Below are positions 44,491-53,589 of a stretch of 64,000 bases of DNA, in pieces (the first letter of the stretch is position 1; each line of letters begins with the position of its first letter). The notes below the pieces were generated by a model. That model was not told where the DNA came from. It worked only from the letters and a program-made list of their open reading frames with translations, and did no database searches. The DNA comes from Burkholderia sp. BCC1644 (lineage in GTDB: Bacteria; Pseudomonadota; Gammaproteobacteria; Burkholderiales; Burkholderiaceae). The translations under genes were made by a program, and so were the position numbers. The stretch spans positions 97,788 through 161,787 of the forward strand of contig NZ_CADFEI010000019.1 in assembly GCF_902833225.1 (NCBI RefSeq). The letters run 5' to 3'.

Positions 44491-44784
44491 ACCACGCGCG
44501 AACGCTCAGACGTTTCATTCCGGAAACAATTTTCCCCCAAGACGTTGCATGCACCCGTCGCGTACCCGCGCGCGCATTGCGCGACGGGCACAAGCGGCCG
44601 ATGGCACGAATCTCGCAGATAGGGATTCGCACGGCGGGCCCGCGTGCCGATCCGCGTTCGCGGCTGGCGTCATGCGCCGGCCCGAAGGCAATCGGCCGCC
44701 GACAGGACAACGAATCTTTGCTGGCCCCCTGCACCACACGTAGATAGCCGCGCGGCAACGAGGCATCGCGCGCATGGGGAGGCC

Positions 44785-46740
44785 ATGATGCATAAGACGA
44801 AACAACCGTCCCGCCCGGCGGGACGGCGCCCTCGTGCAACCTTGCTGGCCGCAGCCGCGTTCGCGTGCTGCTGCTCGTATGCCGTCGCACAAACCACCAC
44901 AGCTGACTCCGAGCCCGACGCGAACGCCAGCGCGGACACCATCATGATGGTGGTCGCAGACGCTTCGTCATGCGCAGCCAATCCGGCTGCGTGCGCGGTG
45001 CACGTCTATGCCGGTCGGGGTATCGGCGGTAATGGTGCCGGCCCGAGCGGCAATGGCGGCGGTAGTCCCGGACCGGGTAACGGTAGTGGTAGCGGCAACG
45101 GTAGCGGCGGAAATAACGGCAACGGTGCCGTCGGACCTGCCGGTACCGGTGGAACGACAGGTGGAACGTCCGGCGGGACGAGCGGCACGGGCCGCGGAGG
45201 CAACTCGTCCGGCAACGGCGGTAACGGTGGTTCAAGTGGCGGCACTTCGGGTGGCGGTACTTCGGGTGGTGGTACTTCGGGTGGCGGCACTTCGGGCGGC
45301 GGCACTTCAGGTGGCGGCACTTCGGGTGGCGGCACTTCAGGTGGCGGCACTTCGGGTGGCGGCACTTCGGGTGGCGGCACTTCGGGCGGCGGCACTTCGG
45401 GTGGCGGCACTTCGGGCGGCGGCACTTCGGGTGGCGGCACTTCGGGCGGCGGCACTTCGGGTGGCGGCACTTCGGGCGGCGGCACTTCGGGCGGTGGCAC
45501 TTCGGGTGGCGGCACTTCCGGTGGCGGCACTTCGGGTGGCGGCACTTCGGGCGGCGGCACTTCCGGTGGCGGCACTTCCGGTGGCGGCACTTCAGGTGGC
45601 GGCACTTCCGGTGGCGGCACTTCGGGTAGCGGAGGCCATGGCGGACACGGAGGTGGCGGCGACGGTGACGGCGGTGGTCACGGCAACGGCGGCGGCCACG
45701 GCGATGGTGACGGCGGCGGTCACGGCAACGGTGGCGGCCATGGCGATGGTGACGGCGGCGGTCACGGCAACGGTGGCGGCCATGGCGATGGTGACGGCGG
45801 TGGTCACGGCAATGGTGGTGGCCATGGCGATGGTGACGGCGGCGGTCACGGCAACGGCGGTGGCCATGGCGATGGTGACGGCGGCGGTCATGGCAACGGT
45901 GGCGGCCACGGCGATGGTGACGGCGGCGGTCACGGCAACGGTGGTGGCCATGGCGATGGTGACGGCGGCGGTCACGGCAACGGCGGCGGCCACGGCGATG
46001 GTGACGGCGGTGGTCATGGCAATGGTGGTGGCCATGGCAACGGTGACGGCGGCGGTCACGGCAATGGTGGTGGCCATGGCGATGGTGACGGCGGCGGTCA
46101 CGGCAACGGTGGCGGCCATGGCGACGGTGATGGCGGCGGTCATGGCAATGGTGGTGGCCATGGCAACGGTGACGGTGGTGGTCACGGCAATGGTGGCGGC
46201 CATGGCAACGGTGACAGTGGTGGTCACGGCAATGGTGGCAGCCATGGCAACGGCGGTCACGGCAATGGCGGTGGCAACGGCAATGGCAACGGCAGTGGTG
46301 GCGCTGGCAATGGTGGTGCCAATGGCGTTGGCAACGGCCGTGGTAACGGCAACGGCGGCTCAGGCAACGGCGGCGGCAACGGTGGCCATGGTAACGGCAA
46401 CGGCGGCTCCGGCAACGGTGGCGGTAATGGCAATGGTGCCGGCGGCAACGGCGGCTCCGGCAATGGCGGCGGCAACGGTGCCGGCGGCAACGGCGGCTCC
46501 GGCAACGGCGGCTCCGGCAATGGCGGCGGCAACGGTGGCCAAGGTAACGGCAACGGTGGCTCGGGCAACGGCGGCAGCAACGGCAACGGTGGCCACGGCA
46601 ATGGCGGCGGCAACGGCAATGGCAACGGCAGTGGTGGCGCCGGCAATGGCGGCGCCAACGGTGTCGGCAATGGCCACGGTACCGGCAACGGCAATGGCGG
46701 CGGTCACGGCAACGGCGGATCGTCCGGCGGCAACCACTGA
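44785..46740 (+). CDS. Exported glycine-rich repeat protein (651 aa)
   Basis: A 651-residue very low-complexity secreted protein of unknown function. GGGGAGG stands before the ATG at 44785, and a signal peptide follows (about residues 1-35, hydrophobic core LLAAAAFACCC, cleavage near AVA-Q). A short unique region (about 36-75, with SSCAANPAACAVHVYAGRG holding the only mature cysteines) leads into three repeat blocks. First come about 26 copies of GGGTS (15-bp units, roughly 45241-45630), then 13 copies of a 14-residue HGNGGGHGDGDGGG-like unit (42-bp units, roughly 45660-46220), then an irregular GNGG/SGNGGG tail to the end. There are no aromatic residues in the repeats. The nearest analogies are PGRS proteins and plant glycine-rich proteins, without evidence of homology. 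Unit number probably varies between strains. Confidence 0.8.
   Translation: MMHKTKQPSRPAGRRPRATLLAAAAFACCCSYAVAQTTTADSEPDANASADTIMMVVADASSCAANPAACAVHVYAGRGIGGNGAGPSGNGGGSPGPGNGSGSGNGSGGNNGNGAVGPAGTGGTTGGTSGGTSGTGRGGNSSGNGGNGGSSGGTSGGGTSGGGTSGGGTSGGGTSGGGTSGGGTSGGGTSGGGTSGGGTSGGGTSGGGTSGGGTSGGGTSGGGTSGGGTSGGGTSGGGTSGGGTSGGGTSGGGTSGGGTSGGGTSGGGTSGGGTSGGGTSGSGGHGGHGGGGDGDGGGHGNGGGHGDGDGGGHGNGGGHGDGDGGGHGNGGGHGDGDGGGHGNGGGHGDGDGGGHGNGGGHGDGDGGGHGNGGGHGDGDGGGHGNGGGHGDGDGGGHGNGGGHGDGDGGGHGNGGGHGNGDGGGHGNGGGHGDGDGGGHGNGGGHGDGDGGGHGNGGGHGNGDGGGHGNGGGHGNGDSGGHGNGGSHGNGGHGNGGGNGNGNGSGGAGNGGANGVGNGRGNGNGGSGNGGGNGGHGNGNGGSGNGGGNGNGAGGNGGSGNGGGNGAGGNGGSGNGGSGNGGGNGGQGNGNGGSGNGGSNGNGGHGNGGGNGNGNGSGGAGNGGANGVGNGHGTGNGNGGGHGNGGSSGGNH
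45241..45630 (+). repeat. 15-bp tandem repeat (about 26 units) in the Gly-rich gene
   Basis: Tandem copies of GGCACTTCGGGTGGC with third-position variants (GGT/GGC, TCG/TCA/TCC), coding GGGTS. The length is a multiple of three, so slippage changes protein length without a frameshift. Confidence 0.95.
45660..46220 (+). repeat. 42-bp tandem repeat (13 units) in the Gly-rich gene
   Basis: Units code HGNGGGHG(D/N)GDGGG. Neighbouring units differ mostly at silent sites, and some have Asn for Asp. Confidence 0.93.
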
Positions 46741-46767
46741 CCGGAAGCGTTGCCCGACCGAGTGCCG

Positions 46768-47613
46768 TCAGAGCATCTCGAGCGCGCGCTTGTTGCGTGG
46801 CGGACGGAAATACGCGTCAAGCTGCGCGCGCTCGTCATCGCTCAATTCGAAATCGAGCGCGGCGCGATTGTCGCGCACGTGCTCGATCCTCGATGCCTTC
46901 GGGATCGCGAATACACCTGGCTGCGCGAGCACCCATGCCAGTGCGACGCGCATCACCGACACGCCGCGCAGCCGTGCGATCTCGTCGAGCGGCGAACGCT
47001 TCGGCAACCGCCCGTGGTCGACCGGGCTGTACGCCATGGCCGGCATCCGGTGATCGGCGAGCCATGGCAGCAGGTCGAATTCCGGTCCGCGCCGCGCGAT
47101 GTTGTAGAGGATCTGGTTGGTCGCGCAGGCACCGCCGCCCGCCTCGTCGACGAGCTCTTCCATATCGGCCGTATCGAAGTTGCTCACGCCCCAGCGACGG
47201 ATCTTGCCCGCGCGCTGCAGCGCCTCGAAACCTTCGACCGTCTCCTCGAGCGGCACCGAGCCGCGCCAGTGCAGCAGGTACAGGTCGAGGCGATCGGTGC
47301 GCAAGCGCTTGAGGCTCGCGTCGCACGCGGCGACGACACCGCGCCGGCTCGCATGGTGCGGATAGACCTTGCTGACGAGAAACACGTCGTCGCGCAGGCC
47401 CGCGAGTGCTTCTCCGACCAGTTCCTCGGTCGCGCCGTCGCCGTACATCTCGGCCGTATCGACCAGCGTCATCCCGAGTTCGATGCCTTCGCGCAGCGCG
47501 GCGATCTCGTCCGCTCGACGGGCCGGCCGCTCGCCCATTTCCCAGGTACCCTGTCCGAGCTTCGGAATCGTCTCGCCGTCCGGCAGGACGACCCTGGCGA
47601 TCGTGTCTGTCAT
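46768..47613 (-). CDS. Aldo/keto reductase
   Basis: A 281-residue NAD(P)H oxidoreductase of the AKR superfamily reducing aldehydes or ketones. The catalytic tetrad is visible: Asp and Tyr in DTAEMYGDGATEELVG (about residues 50-65), Lys in VSKVYP (about 79-84) and His in LLHWRG (about 112-117). The C-terminal cofactor motif is FAIPKASRIEHVRDN (about 239-253), the usual position for the NADP-binding IPK. The start at 47613 follows GAGGAACGC; a longer frame exists upstream. It is divergent from the GntR regulator across 166 bases and may be its target. Confidence 0.92.
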   Translation of the reverse strand: MTDTIARVVLPDGETIPKLGQGTWEMGERPARRADEIAALREGIELGMTLVDTAEMYGDGATEELVGEALAGLRDDVFLVSKVYPHHASRRGVVAACDASLKRLRTDRLDLYLLHWRGSVPLEETVEGFEALQRAGKIRRWGVSNFDTADMEELVDEAGGGACATNQILYNIARRGPEFDLLPWLADHRMPAMAYSPVDHGRLPKRSPLDEIARLRGVSVMRVALAWVLAQPGVFAIPKASRIEHVRDNRAALDFELSDDERAQLDAYFRPPRNKRALEML

Positions 47614-47779
47614 GCGTTCCTCGTTGCGGATTCGTGGCCGCGCGCCGCGGCCGAAGCATGGAATACGACGCGTCAGTGTAGTCAATCGGCACGGCGGCGG
47701 CCTATTGCATGGCAAAAACCGGCTATAACGGCGCCGCATGATGACTTAGAATGGCCGCAACCTGATCGATACCCATTCC

Positions 47780-48526
47780 ATGAAGTCACCCACGGACGAC
47801 CGGTGGCAAGACCTGCGCCCCGACCCCGACAACGACACGCCGCTGTACCTGCAGCTCGCCCGCAAGCTCGGCGACGCGATCCACGACAACCGCTGGACGG
47901 CCGGTGAGGCCCTGCCTTCGGAGCGCGTGCTGTCCGATGCGCTCGGCGTGTCGCGCATCACCGCGCGCAAGGCGATCGCGCTGCTCGTCGAGCAGGGCTT
48001 GATCCGCCGCACGCAGGGCGCGGGCAATTTCATCCAGCCGCGCTACGAGGATCCGCTGTCGCGACTGTCGAGCTTCAGCGAAATGCTCGAGCGCCGCGGC
48101 TTCAAGCCGAGTTCGCAATGGCTCGCGCGCGAAATTCAGCCGGCGAACCGAGACGAAGTGATCCAGCTCGGACTATCGCCTGCCGCATCCGTTACACGCC
48201 TGAAACGCCTGCGCCTCGCCGACGGCATCGTGATGGCCGTCGAGAACTCGACCTTCCCCGCGACGCTGATTCCCGATCCGCAAGCGATCGGCGGGTCGCT
48301 GTACAGCTATCTCGAAGCGCGCGGCACGCCGATCGTGCGCGCGCTGCAGCATTTCCGCGCGGTCAACGCGACCGACGAGATCGCCGAACAGATGGGCATC
48401 GCGCCGCATGACGCGCTGCTGCTGATCACGCGGATCGGCTATACGTCGGACCAGCGCGCGATCGAGCTGACCGATACCTACTGCCGCAACGACTACTACG
48501 ACTTCGTCGTCGAGCTGCGCAAGTAA
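47780..48526 (+). CDS. GntR/HutC-family transcriptional regulator
   Basis: A 248-residue repressor-type regulator. The N-terminal winged helix is about residues 20-85 with PLYLQLARKLGDAI and the recognition region LPSERVLSDALGVSRITARK. The C-terminal UTRA effector domain is about 105-245. The HutC/NagR/DasR subfamily binds sugars, amino-acid derivatives or histidine-pathway ligands; the effector here is unknown. A nagAB-like operon, the most usual partner, is not adjacent; the neighbours are an aldo/keto reductase (divergent) and a CoA-transferase (convergent). Confidence 0.9.
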   Translation: MKSPTDDRWQDLRPDPDNDTPLYLQLARKLGDAIHDNRWTAGEALPSERVLSDALGVSRITARKAIALLVEQGLIRRTQGAGNFIQPRYEDPLSRLSSFSEMLERRGFKPSSQWLAREIQPANRDEVIQLGLSPAASVTRLKRLRLADGIVMAVENSTFPATLIPDPQAIGGSLYSYLEARGTPIVRALQHFRAVNATDEIAEQMGIAPHDALLLITRIGYTSDQRAIELTDTYCRNDYYDFVVELRK

Positions 48527-48547
48527 CGCCGGCCGTGCGGCCGGCGC

Positions 48548-49939
48548 TTACAGCCAGTACGCGTCATCGGTGCCGGGCGGCACGGGCGGCCGCGCGAACG
48601 CCGGCGGCGTAGCCGACAACCGCTCGGCCGGCCGCACGGTATCGAGCATGCCGAACGGCGACGCGATGCGATCGATCCGGTCACGCACGTCGGCGGCCGC
48701 GAGATCGGGCGCACTCAGGCCGCCCGGCACGTTGCCGAACGCCTGCAGCCAGCGCCCCGTCTGTGCGAGCGACATCCGCACGTGCCAGCTTCCCCCTTCG
48801 CGTGCACGCCGCGCGAGCGCGATCATCGCGCCGAACGCCGCGAGATACCCCGTCGCATGATCGAGTGCCTGGCACGGCAGATGGCGCGGCGCGTCCGCGT
48901 GCGCGGCGTGCTGCTCCTGCCACGCGATTCCGCTCGCCGACTGCACGAGACTGTCGAAGCCGCGCCGCTGCGCCCACGGCCCCGCCTGTCCGTACGCCGA
49001 GATGGACACGCACACGATGCCGGGCCGCCGCTCCGCCAGCGCCTGCGGCGCGAAACCGCGGGCCGCGAGCGCGCCGGGCCGGTACGCCTGCAGGAACACG
49101 TCCGCGTCGCGCACGAGCGCGTGCAACGCGTCGACGCCCGCCGTATCGCGCAGGTCGATCCACGTCGAACGCTTGCCGCGCCCGTTGTCGATCACCAGCG
49201 GCGCGATGTTCGGCAGGTGCGGCCCGTTGACGAGCAGCGTCTGCGCGCCGTGCGACGCCAGCGTGCGGCCCGCGACCGGCCCCGCGATGATGCGCGTGAG
49301 ATCGAGCACGCGCACGCCCGCGAGCGGCTGTCCGGATTCGCCGCGGCCGATCGGCTCGACCGGCGCGTCGCCGATCCGCTCGATCTCGAACAGCGGCAGC
49401 GATGCGATTGCGTGCGCCTGCGCGTGCGCCACCCATTCGTCAGGGGTTCTGATCAATGCCGCGCACAGACCGGCCTCGGCCAGCGCGGTATCGAGCGCCG
49501 TGCCGTCCCACGTGCGGATCGCGGCAGCGACGTCGTCCCGCTGCGCGCTGCAACCGAGCACGTCGAGAATCCCGCGCAGGTGATGCGGGAAGTTCGCATG
49601 CAGCTGAATCCAGCGTGCGTCACCCGTCTCGAAGAAGCCCGTCACCGGATGACGCAACTCCGGCGGCGGGCCGTCGTCCACGCGCAGGTAGCGTTCGCTG
49701 CGGAACGCGATCAGCGCATCGCGCACCGACACGCCGACGGATTGCGCTACGCCCGTGCGAAGCCGGTGGCATTCGGCTGCCGCGAGCCCGGCAGCCGCGA
49801 TCGTCGCCGCCGCGAGCGTGCCGACATGAAACGTCGACGGCAGCGCCGGGTCCTGCCCCGTCACGGTCGCGCGGGCCAGCGCGCCGCGATCGCCGCGCGC
49901 GAGTTGCCACAGATGCGTCAATGCGAGTTCGGGCGTCAT
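48548..49939 (-). CDS. CaiB/BaiF-type (class III) CoA-transferase
   Basis: A 463-residue CoA-transferase of family III. The core motif VRVLDLTRIIAGPVAGRTLA (about residues 219-238) opens the usual CaiB domain, and CVSISAYGQAGPWAQRRGFD (about 311-330) is characteristic. Family III active sites carry an Asp, perhaps the Asp at the end of the latter stretch. The order is unusual: about 200 residues with a CaiB-like C-terminal half precede the typical N-terminal motif, so the protein looks circularly arranged or like a fused pair of half domains. Substrate unknown. It stands alone. Confidence 0.85.
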   Translation of the reverse strand: MTPELALTHLWQLARGDRGALARATVTGQDPALPSTFHVGTLAAATIAAAGLAAAECHRLRTGVAQSVGVSVRDALIAFRSERYLRVDDGPPPELRHPVTGFFETGDARWIQLHANFPHHLRGILDVLGCSAQRDDVAAAIRTWDGTALDTALAEAGLCAALIRTPDEWVAHAQAHAIASLPLFEIERIGDAPVEPIGRGESGQPLAGVRVLDLTRIIAGPVAGRTLASHGAQTLLVNGPHLPNIAPLVIDNGRGKRSTWIDLRDTAGVDALHALVRDADVFLQAYRPGALAARGFAPQALAERRPGIVCVSISAYGQAGPWAQRRGFDSLVQSASGIAWQEQHAAHADAPRHLPCQALDHATGYLAAFGAMIALARRAREGGSWHVRMSLAQTGRWLQAFGNVPGGLSAPDLAAADVRDRIDRIASPFGMLDTVRPAERLSATPPAFARPPVPPGTDDAYWL

Positions 49940-50127
49940 GGTGAACGGGGCGCGATGGAGGACACGAAATCGAGTCTAGAATTCGCGCCCGCCGCAATCA
50001 ATCCGGATCGCGAGAATCCACGTGCGGGCGCGCTTGATGCTGCACGACCGGTGCGATCGGCACGACATTCGCGGGCATCCGCCGTGTTCGGGCGAGCGCC
50101 CTCCTGCACACATGCGCCCCGCGCACA

Positions 50128-50451
50128 CTACGTCGGCAGCGACGCGGCCGCATGGCGCCGGCCATCGCGCCATGCGACGAGCGGCCGCCACCACGCGTGC
50201 GCAACACGCACGGCCGGGGCCGCGTGCGGCCCGAACGCGAACGTGGCGCCGCGCGGCCCCGCGCTGACCCACACGCGCACGCCGGGCTCGAACGTCAGCG
50301 AATCGCCGGCGCCCAGCCAGTAGTCGTCGAGCCTGCCCTCGACCGTCACCCACACGTCACCGTCCGCCACCTGCAGTGCGGTGCGGTCGACGATCCGCCA
50401 CCGTCCGGCCGGCTCGTCGCCGTCGATCACGTAAAGTCGCAGTTCGCGCAT
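50128..50451 (-). CDS. DUF2917 family protein
   Basis: A 107-residue protein with a DUF2917 domain, function unknown. The core has VADGDVWVTVEGRLDDYWLG (about residues 29-48) and a later FEPGVRVWVSAGPRG; the pattern is a small beta-rich (cupin-like) fold. The start at 50451 is chosen for the GGAGG just upstream; the longer open frame is not supported. It is divergent from the MFS gene and may share its promoter region. Confidence 0.75.
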   Translation of the reverse strand: MRELRLYVIDGDEPAGRWRIVDRTALQVADGDVWVTVEGRLDDYWLGAGDSLTFEPGVRVWVSAGPRGATFAFGPHAAPAVRVAHAWWRPLVAWRDGRRHAAASLPT

Positions 50452-50669
50452 GGCAGCCTCCTGGTCGCACGGGTTCGATGGCACCAGTATTTCGGACAGT
50501 GGCGGCACGCGGACAGATACGGCTGCAGACACTTTTGACTGAACTGTACTGGTCGGGCGACGGGGACGGCATCCGACCGCCGGAATTCGCGCCACACCAT
50601 GCGCCGAACCTGCACGGGCCATCGGCTTTCCCTACAATGTCGGCTGTCCCGCGCCACCGCCCCGCCCTC

Positions 50670-52106
50670 ATGTTCCAGCGTCCGCCTGCCGCCGCCCCCG
50701 GCGAAAAGAATCTCACCGTGATGCTCTGGCTCGTTGCGACGGGCTTCTTCATGCAGACGCTCGATTCGACGATCGTCAACACGGCGCTGCCGTCGATGGC
50801 CGCGAGCCTCGGCGAATCGCCGCTGCGAATGCAGTCGGTCGTGATCGCTTACTCGCTGACGATGGCGGTGATGATCCCCGTGTCAGGCTGGCTCGCCGAC
50901 ACCTTCGGCACGCGGCGCGTATTCTTCAGCGCGATCCTGGTGTTCTCGCTCGGCTCGCTGCTGTGCGCGAATGCGCATACGCTCACGCAGCTCGTCGCGT
51001 TCCGCGTCGTGCAGGGGGTCGGCGGCGCGATGCTGCTGCCGGTCGGGCGGCTCGCGGTGCTGCGCACCTTTCCGGCCGAGCGCTACCTGGCCGCGCTGTC
51101 GTTCGTCGCGATTCCCGGCCTGATCGGCCCGTTGATCGGGCCAACCCTCGGCGGCTGGCTCGTGAAGATCGCGTCGTGGCACTGGATCTTCCTGATCAAC
51201 GTGCCGGTCGGCGTCGCGGGCTGCATCGCGACCTTCTACTCGATGCCCGATTCGCGCAACCCGGCCGTCGGCCGCTTCGACCTGAAGGGCTATCTGCTGC
51301 TGACGATCGGCATGATCGCCATCTCGCTGTCGCTCGACGGGCTCGCCGATCTCGGCATGCAGCACGCGGCCGTGCTCGTGCTGCTCATCCTGAGCCTCGC
51401 GTGCTTCGTCGCATACGGGCTGTACGCGGTGCGCGCGCCGCAACCGATCTTCTCGCTCGAACTGTTCAGAATCCACACGTTCAGCGTCGGGCTGCTCGGC
51501 AACCTGTTCGCGCGGATCGGCAGCGGCGCGATGCCGTACCTGATCCCGCTGCTGCTGCAGGTGAGCCTCGGCTACTCGGCGTTCGAGGCCGGGCTGATGA
51601 TGCTGCCGGTCGCGGCGGCCGGGATGTTCTCGAAGCGCATCATCACGCGGCTGATCACGCAGCACGGCTACCGCAAGGTGCTGCTCGCGAACACGATCAT
51701 GGTCGGCGTGATGATGGCGAGCTTCGCGCTGATGCACGACTCGGTGCCGGTGTGGGTGAAGGTCGTGCATCTCGCGCTGTTCGGCGGCTTCAACTCGATG
51801 CAGTTCACCGCGATGAACACGCTGACGCTGAAGGATCTCGGCACGGGCGGCGCGAGCAGCGGCAACAGCCTGTTCTCGCTCGTGCAGATGCTGTCGATGA
51901 GCCTCGGCGTCACGGTCGCGGGCGCGCTGCTCGCGACCTTCACGGGCATGCTGCGCACCGTGACGCCGAGCAATACGCTGCCGGCGTTCCACGCGACCTT
52001 CATCTGCGTCGGGATCATCACCGCCGCGTCGGCATGGATCTTCGCGCAGCTCGCGCCCGAGATCCGCAGCACCGCGCGCAAGACCGACCCGTCCGAGCGC
52101 ACGTGA
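50670..52106 (+). CDS. MFS efflux transporter, DHA2 (EmrB/MdtD-like) family
   Basis: A 478-residue drug:H+ antiporter-type permease with about 14 hydrophobic segments. Motif C of DHA2 proteins is seen as IPGLIGPLIGPTLGGWL (about residues 150-166), and an early LDSTIVNTALPSMA (about 31-44) is a DHA2 hallmark. GWLADTFGTRRVFF (about 74-87) is motif A. The 50670 ATG is preferred because the TACAAT at 50633-50638 just upstream looks like a -10 box; another ATG lies at 50637. The substrate is unknown; antibiotic or dye export is the family expectation. It stands alone. Confidence 0.9.
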   Translation: MFQRPPAAAPGEKNLTVMLWLVATGFFMQTLDSTIVNTALPSMAASLGESPLRMQSVVIAYSLTMAVMIPVSGWLADTFGTRRVFFSAILVFSLGSLLCANAHTLTQLVAFRVVQGVGGAMLLPVGRLAVLRTFPAERYLAALSFVAIPGLIGPLIGPTLGGWLVKIASWHWIFLINVPVGVAGCIATFYSMPDSRNPAVGRFDLKGYLLLTIGMIAISLSLDGLADLGMQHAAVLVLLILSLACFVAYGLYAVRAPQPIFSLELFRIHTFSVGLLGNLFARIGSGAMPYLIPLLLQVSLGYSAFEAGLMMLPVAAAGMFSKRIITRLITQHGYRKVLLANTIMVGVMMASFALMHDSVPVWVKVVHLALFGGFNSMQFTAMNTLTLKDLGTGGASSGNSLFSLVQMLSMSLGVTVAGALLATFTGMLRTVTPSNTLPAFHATFICVGIITAASAWIFAQLAPEIRSTARKTDPSERT

Positions 52107-52298
52107 CGCGCGGCGCGCGCCGTTTCGGGGGCCGCGCCGCCGCCGAACGCACCATTGCGGTGCAGATCGCCCCGGCGACGCGCGCGTCGAGGCGCCCTTT
52201 CCCGGCCGCGACGGGCGGCCGCACGCGGCGCGATGCCGTGCATGCTTCTTGCTCGCCTATTCTCTAGGTAAACTGGCAGTCTTCCATCGGCCGACATC

Positions 52299-53570
52299 AT
52301 GAGCATGATCGAAATCGATCCCCCCGGCTTTCAGCCGCCCCGCCCCGTCGCCGGCGACGACGGGAACCGGCGCACCGTGCTGTACGGCGGCTACACCGTG
52401 TTCAGCGTGTTCCAGCCCGTTTTCTCGGTGTCGCACCGCCGCGCGATCGGCTATCACGCGTCGCTGCGCGCACACGACGAGGAAAGCCGCCAGGTGGCGT
52501 CGCACGAGGTATTCACGCAGGCGGCGCGCCGCGGCGATCTGCTCGAGCTCGGCCGGCTCGCCGAATCGTTGCATCTCGGTAACTTCCACGCGTTCGACAG
52601 TCACGACGAATGGCTCTTCCTGAGCCTGCATCCGGCTGCGCTGATGGACACCATCTACGGCGACGCGCTGCTCGCGAACCTGAAGGCGCTCGGGCTGCCG
52701 CCGCACCGCGTGGTGCTCGAGGTGCCCGAGCAGGCCGGCGGCGAGACGCCGCGCTACGCGGCGATCGTCGACGGGCTGCGCAAGGCCGGCTTCCTGATCG
52801 CGCTGGTCGGGTTCGGCGCGAAGCATTCGAACATCGACCGCGTGTGGCACCTGCATCCCGACATCGTCACGCTCGACCGCGGCATCCTCGCGCAGGCGAG
52901 CGAGCACTCGCACCTCGAACGCGTGCTGCCGGGGCTCGTGTCGCTGCTGCACGAATCCGGCCAGCTCGTGCTGATGGGCGGCCTGTCGACCGAACGCGAC
53001 GCGCTGATCGCGCTCGAATGCGACGTCGATTTCGTGCAGGGTCAGTATTTCGCGGGGCCGAGCGTCGATCCCGTGCAGCCGCAGGCCGCGGCGGGTTGCA
53101 TGGATACGCTGTCGGCCGCGCTGCGGCTGCGCGTCGCGCAGCGCGAACGCACGCAGGCGGAACGGCTCGCGCCGTACGTCACCGCGCTCGAGGAAGCGAG
53201 CCAGAAGCTCGTCGCGGGCGAATCGCTTACTGAAGCGGCGGCCGCCGTGCTCGGATTGCCCGAGACCGCACGCTGCTTCCTGCTCGATGCATCGGGGCGC
53301 CAGATCGGCGACAACGTGCTCGCGCGCGGCAGCGTGTCGCAACGCGCGAAGCGCTTCCGGCCGTTGCTGCATTCCGAAGGGGCCAGCTGGGAACGTCGCC
53401 CGTACTTCATCGACGCCATGCGCGCGCCGGGCCGCGTGCACCTGACGCCGCCCTACCTGTCGATCAACGAGGCGCACCTGTGCGTGACGGCGTCGATCGC
53501 CGCACCGGCCGCGACCGGCATGCAGGTGCTCTGCGTCGACATCAACTGGGAAGCGGCGCTCAACCAGTAA
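52299..53570 (+). CDS. Degenerate EAL-domain protein with C-terminal sensor-like region
   Basis: A 423-residue protein with an EAL fold at about residues 30-270, normally a c-di-GMP phosphodiesterase. The catalytic residues look lost. The signature EAL is GYHASLR (the metal-binding Glu is His). The usual DDFG appears as LVGFGAKHSN without the first Asp. The late E(G)VET motif reads LMGGLSTERD. The remaining DFVQGQYFAGPS (about 244-255) keeps the typical QG(Y/F) end. It therefore is probably a c-di-GMP-binding or protein-binding receptor rather than an enzyme. A heptad-like helix (about 275-310) leads to a C-terminal domain resembling a Cache/YkuI_C sensor. No membrane segment. Confidence 0.85.
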   Translation: MSMIEIDPPGFQPPRPVAGDDGNRRTVLYGGYTVFSVFQPVFSVSHRRAIGYHASLRAHDEESRQVASHEVFTQAARRGDLLELGRLAESLHLGNFHAFDSHDEWLFLSLHPAALMDTIYGDALLANLKALGLPPHRVVLEVPEQAGGETPRYAAIVDGLRKAGFLIALVGFGAKHSNIDRVWHLHPDIVTLDRGILAQASEHSHLERVLPGLVSLLHESGQLVLMGGLSTERDALIALECDVDFVQGQYFAGPSVDPVQPQAAAGCMDTLSAALRLRVAQRERTQAERLAPYVTALEEASQKLVAGESLTEAAAAVLGLPETARCFLLDASGRQIGDNVLARGSVSQRAKRFRPLLHSEGASWERRPYFIDAMRAPGRVHLTPPYLSINEAHLCVTASIAAPAATGMQVLCVDINWEAALNQ

Positions 53571-53589
53571 GCGCGACCGTGCGCCGCCT

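Noticed and set aside
45006..45620. Minus-strand ORF of (PPPEV) repeats, and other long frames over the Gly-rich gene
   Set aside because: The repeats are multiples of three bases, so all frames stay open; only the plus-strand frame has a signal peptide and a ribosome site.
45241..46220. CRISPR-like repeat array
   Set aside because: Units are contiguous 15- and 42-bp coding repeats without unique spacers, inside an exported protein gene.
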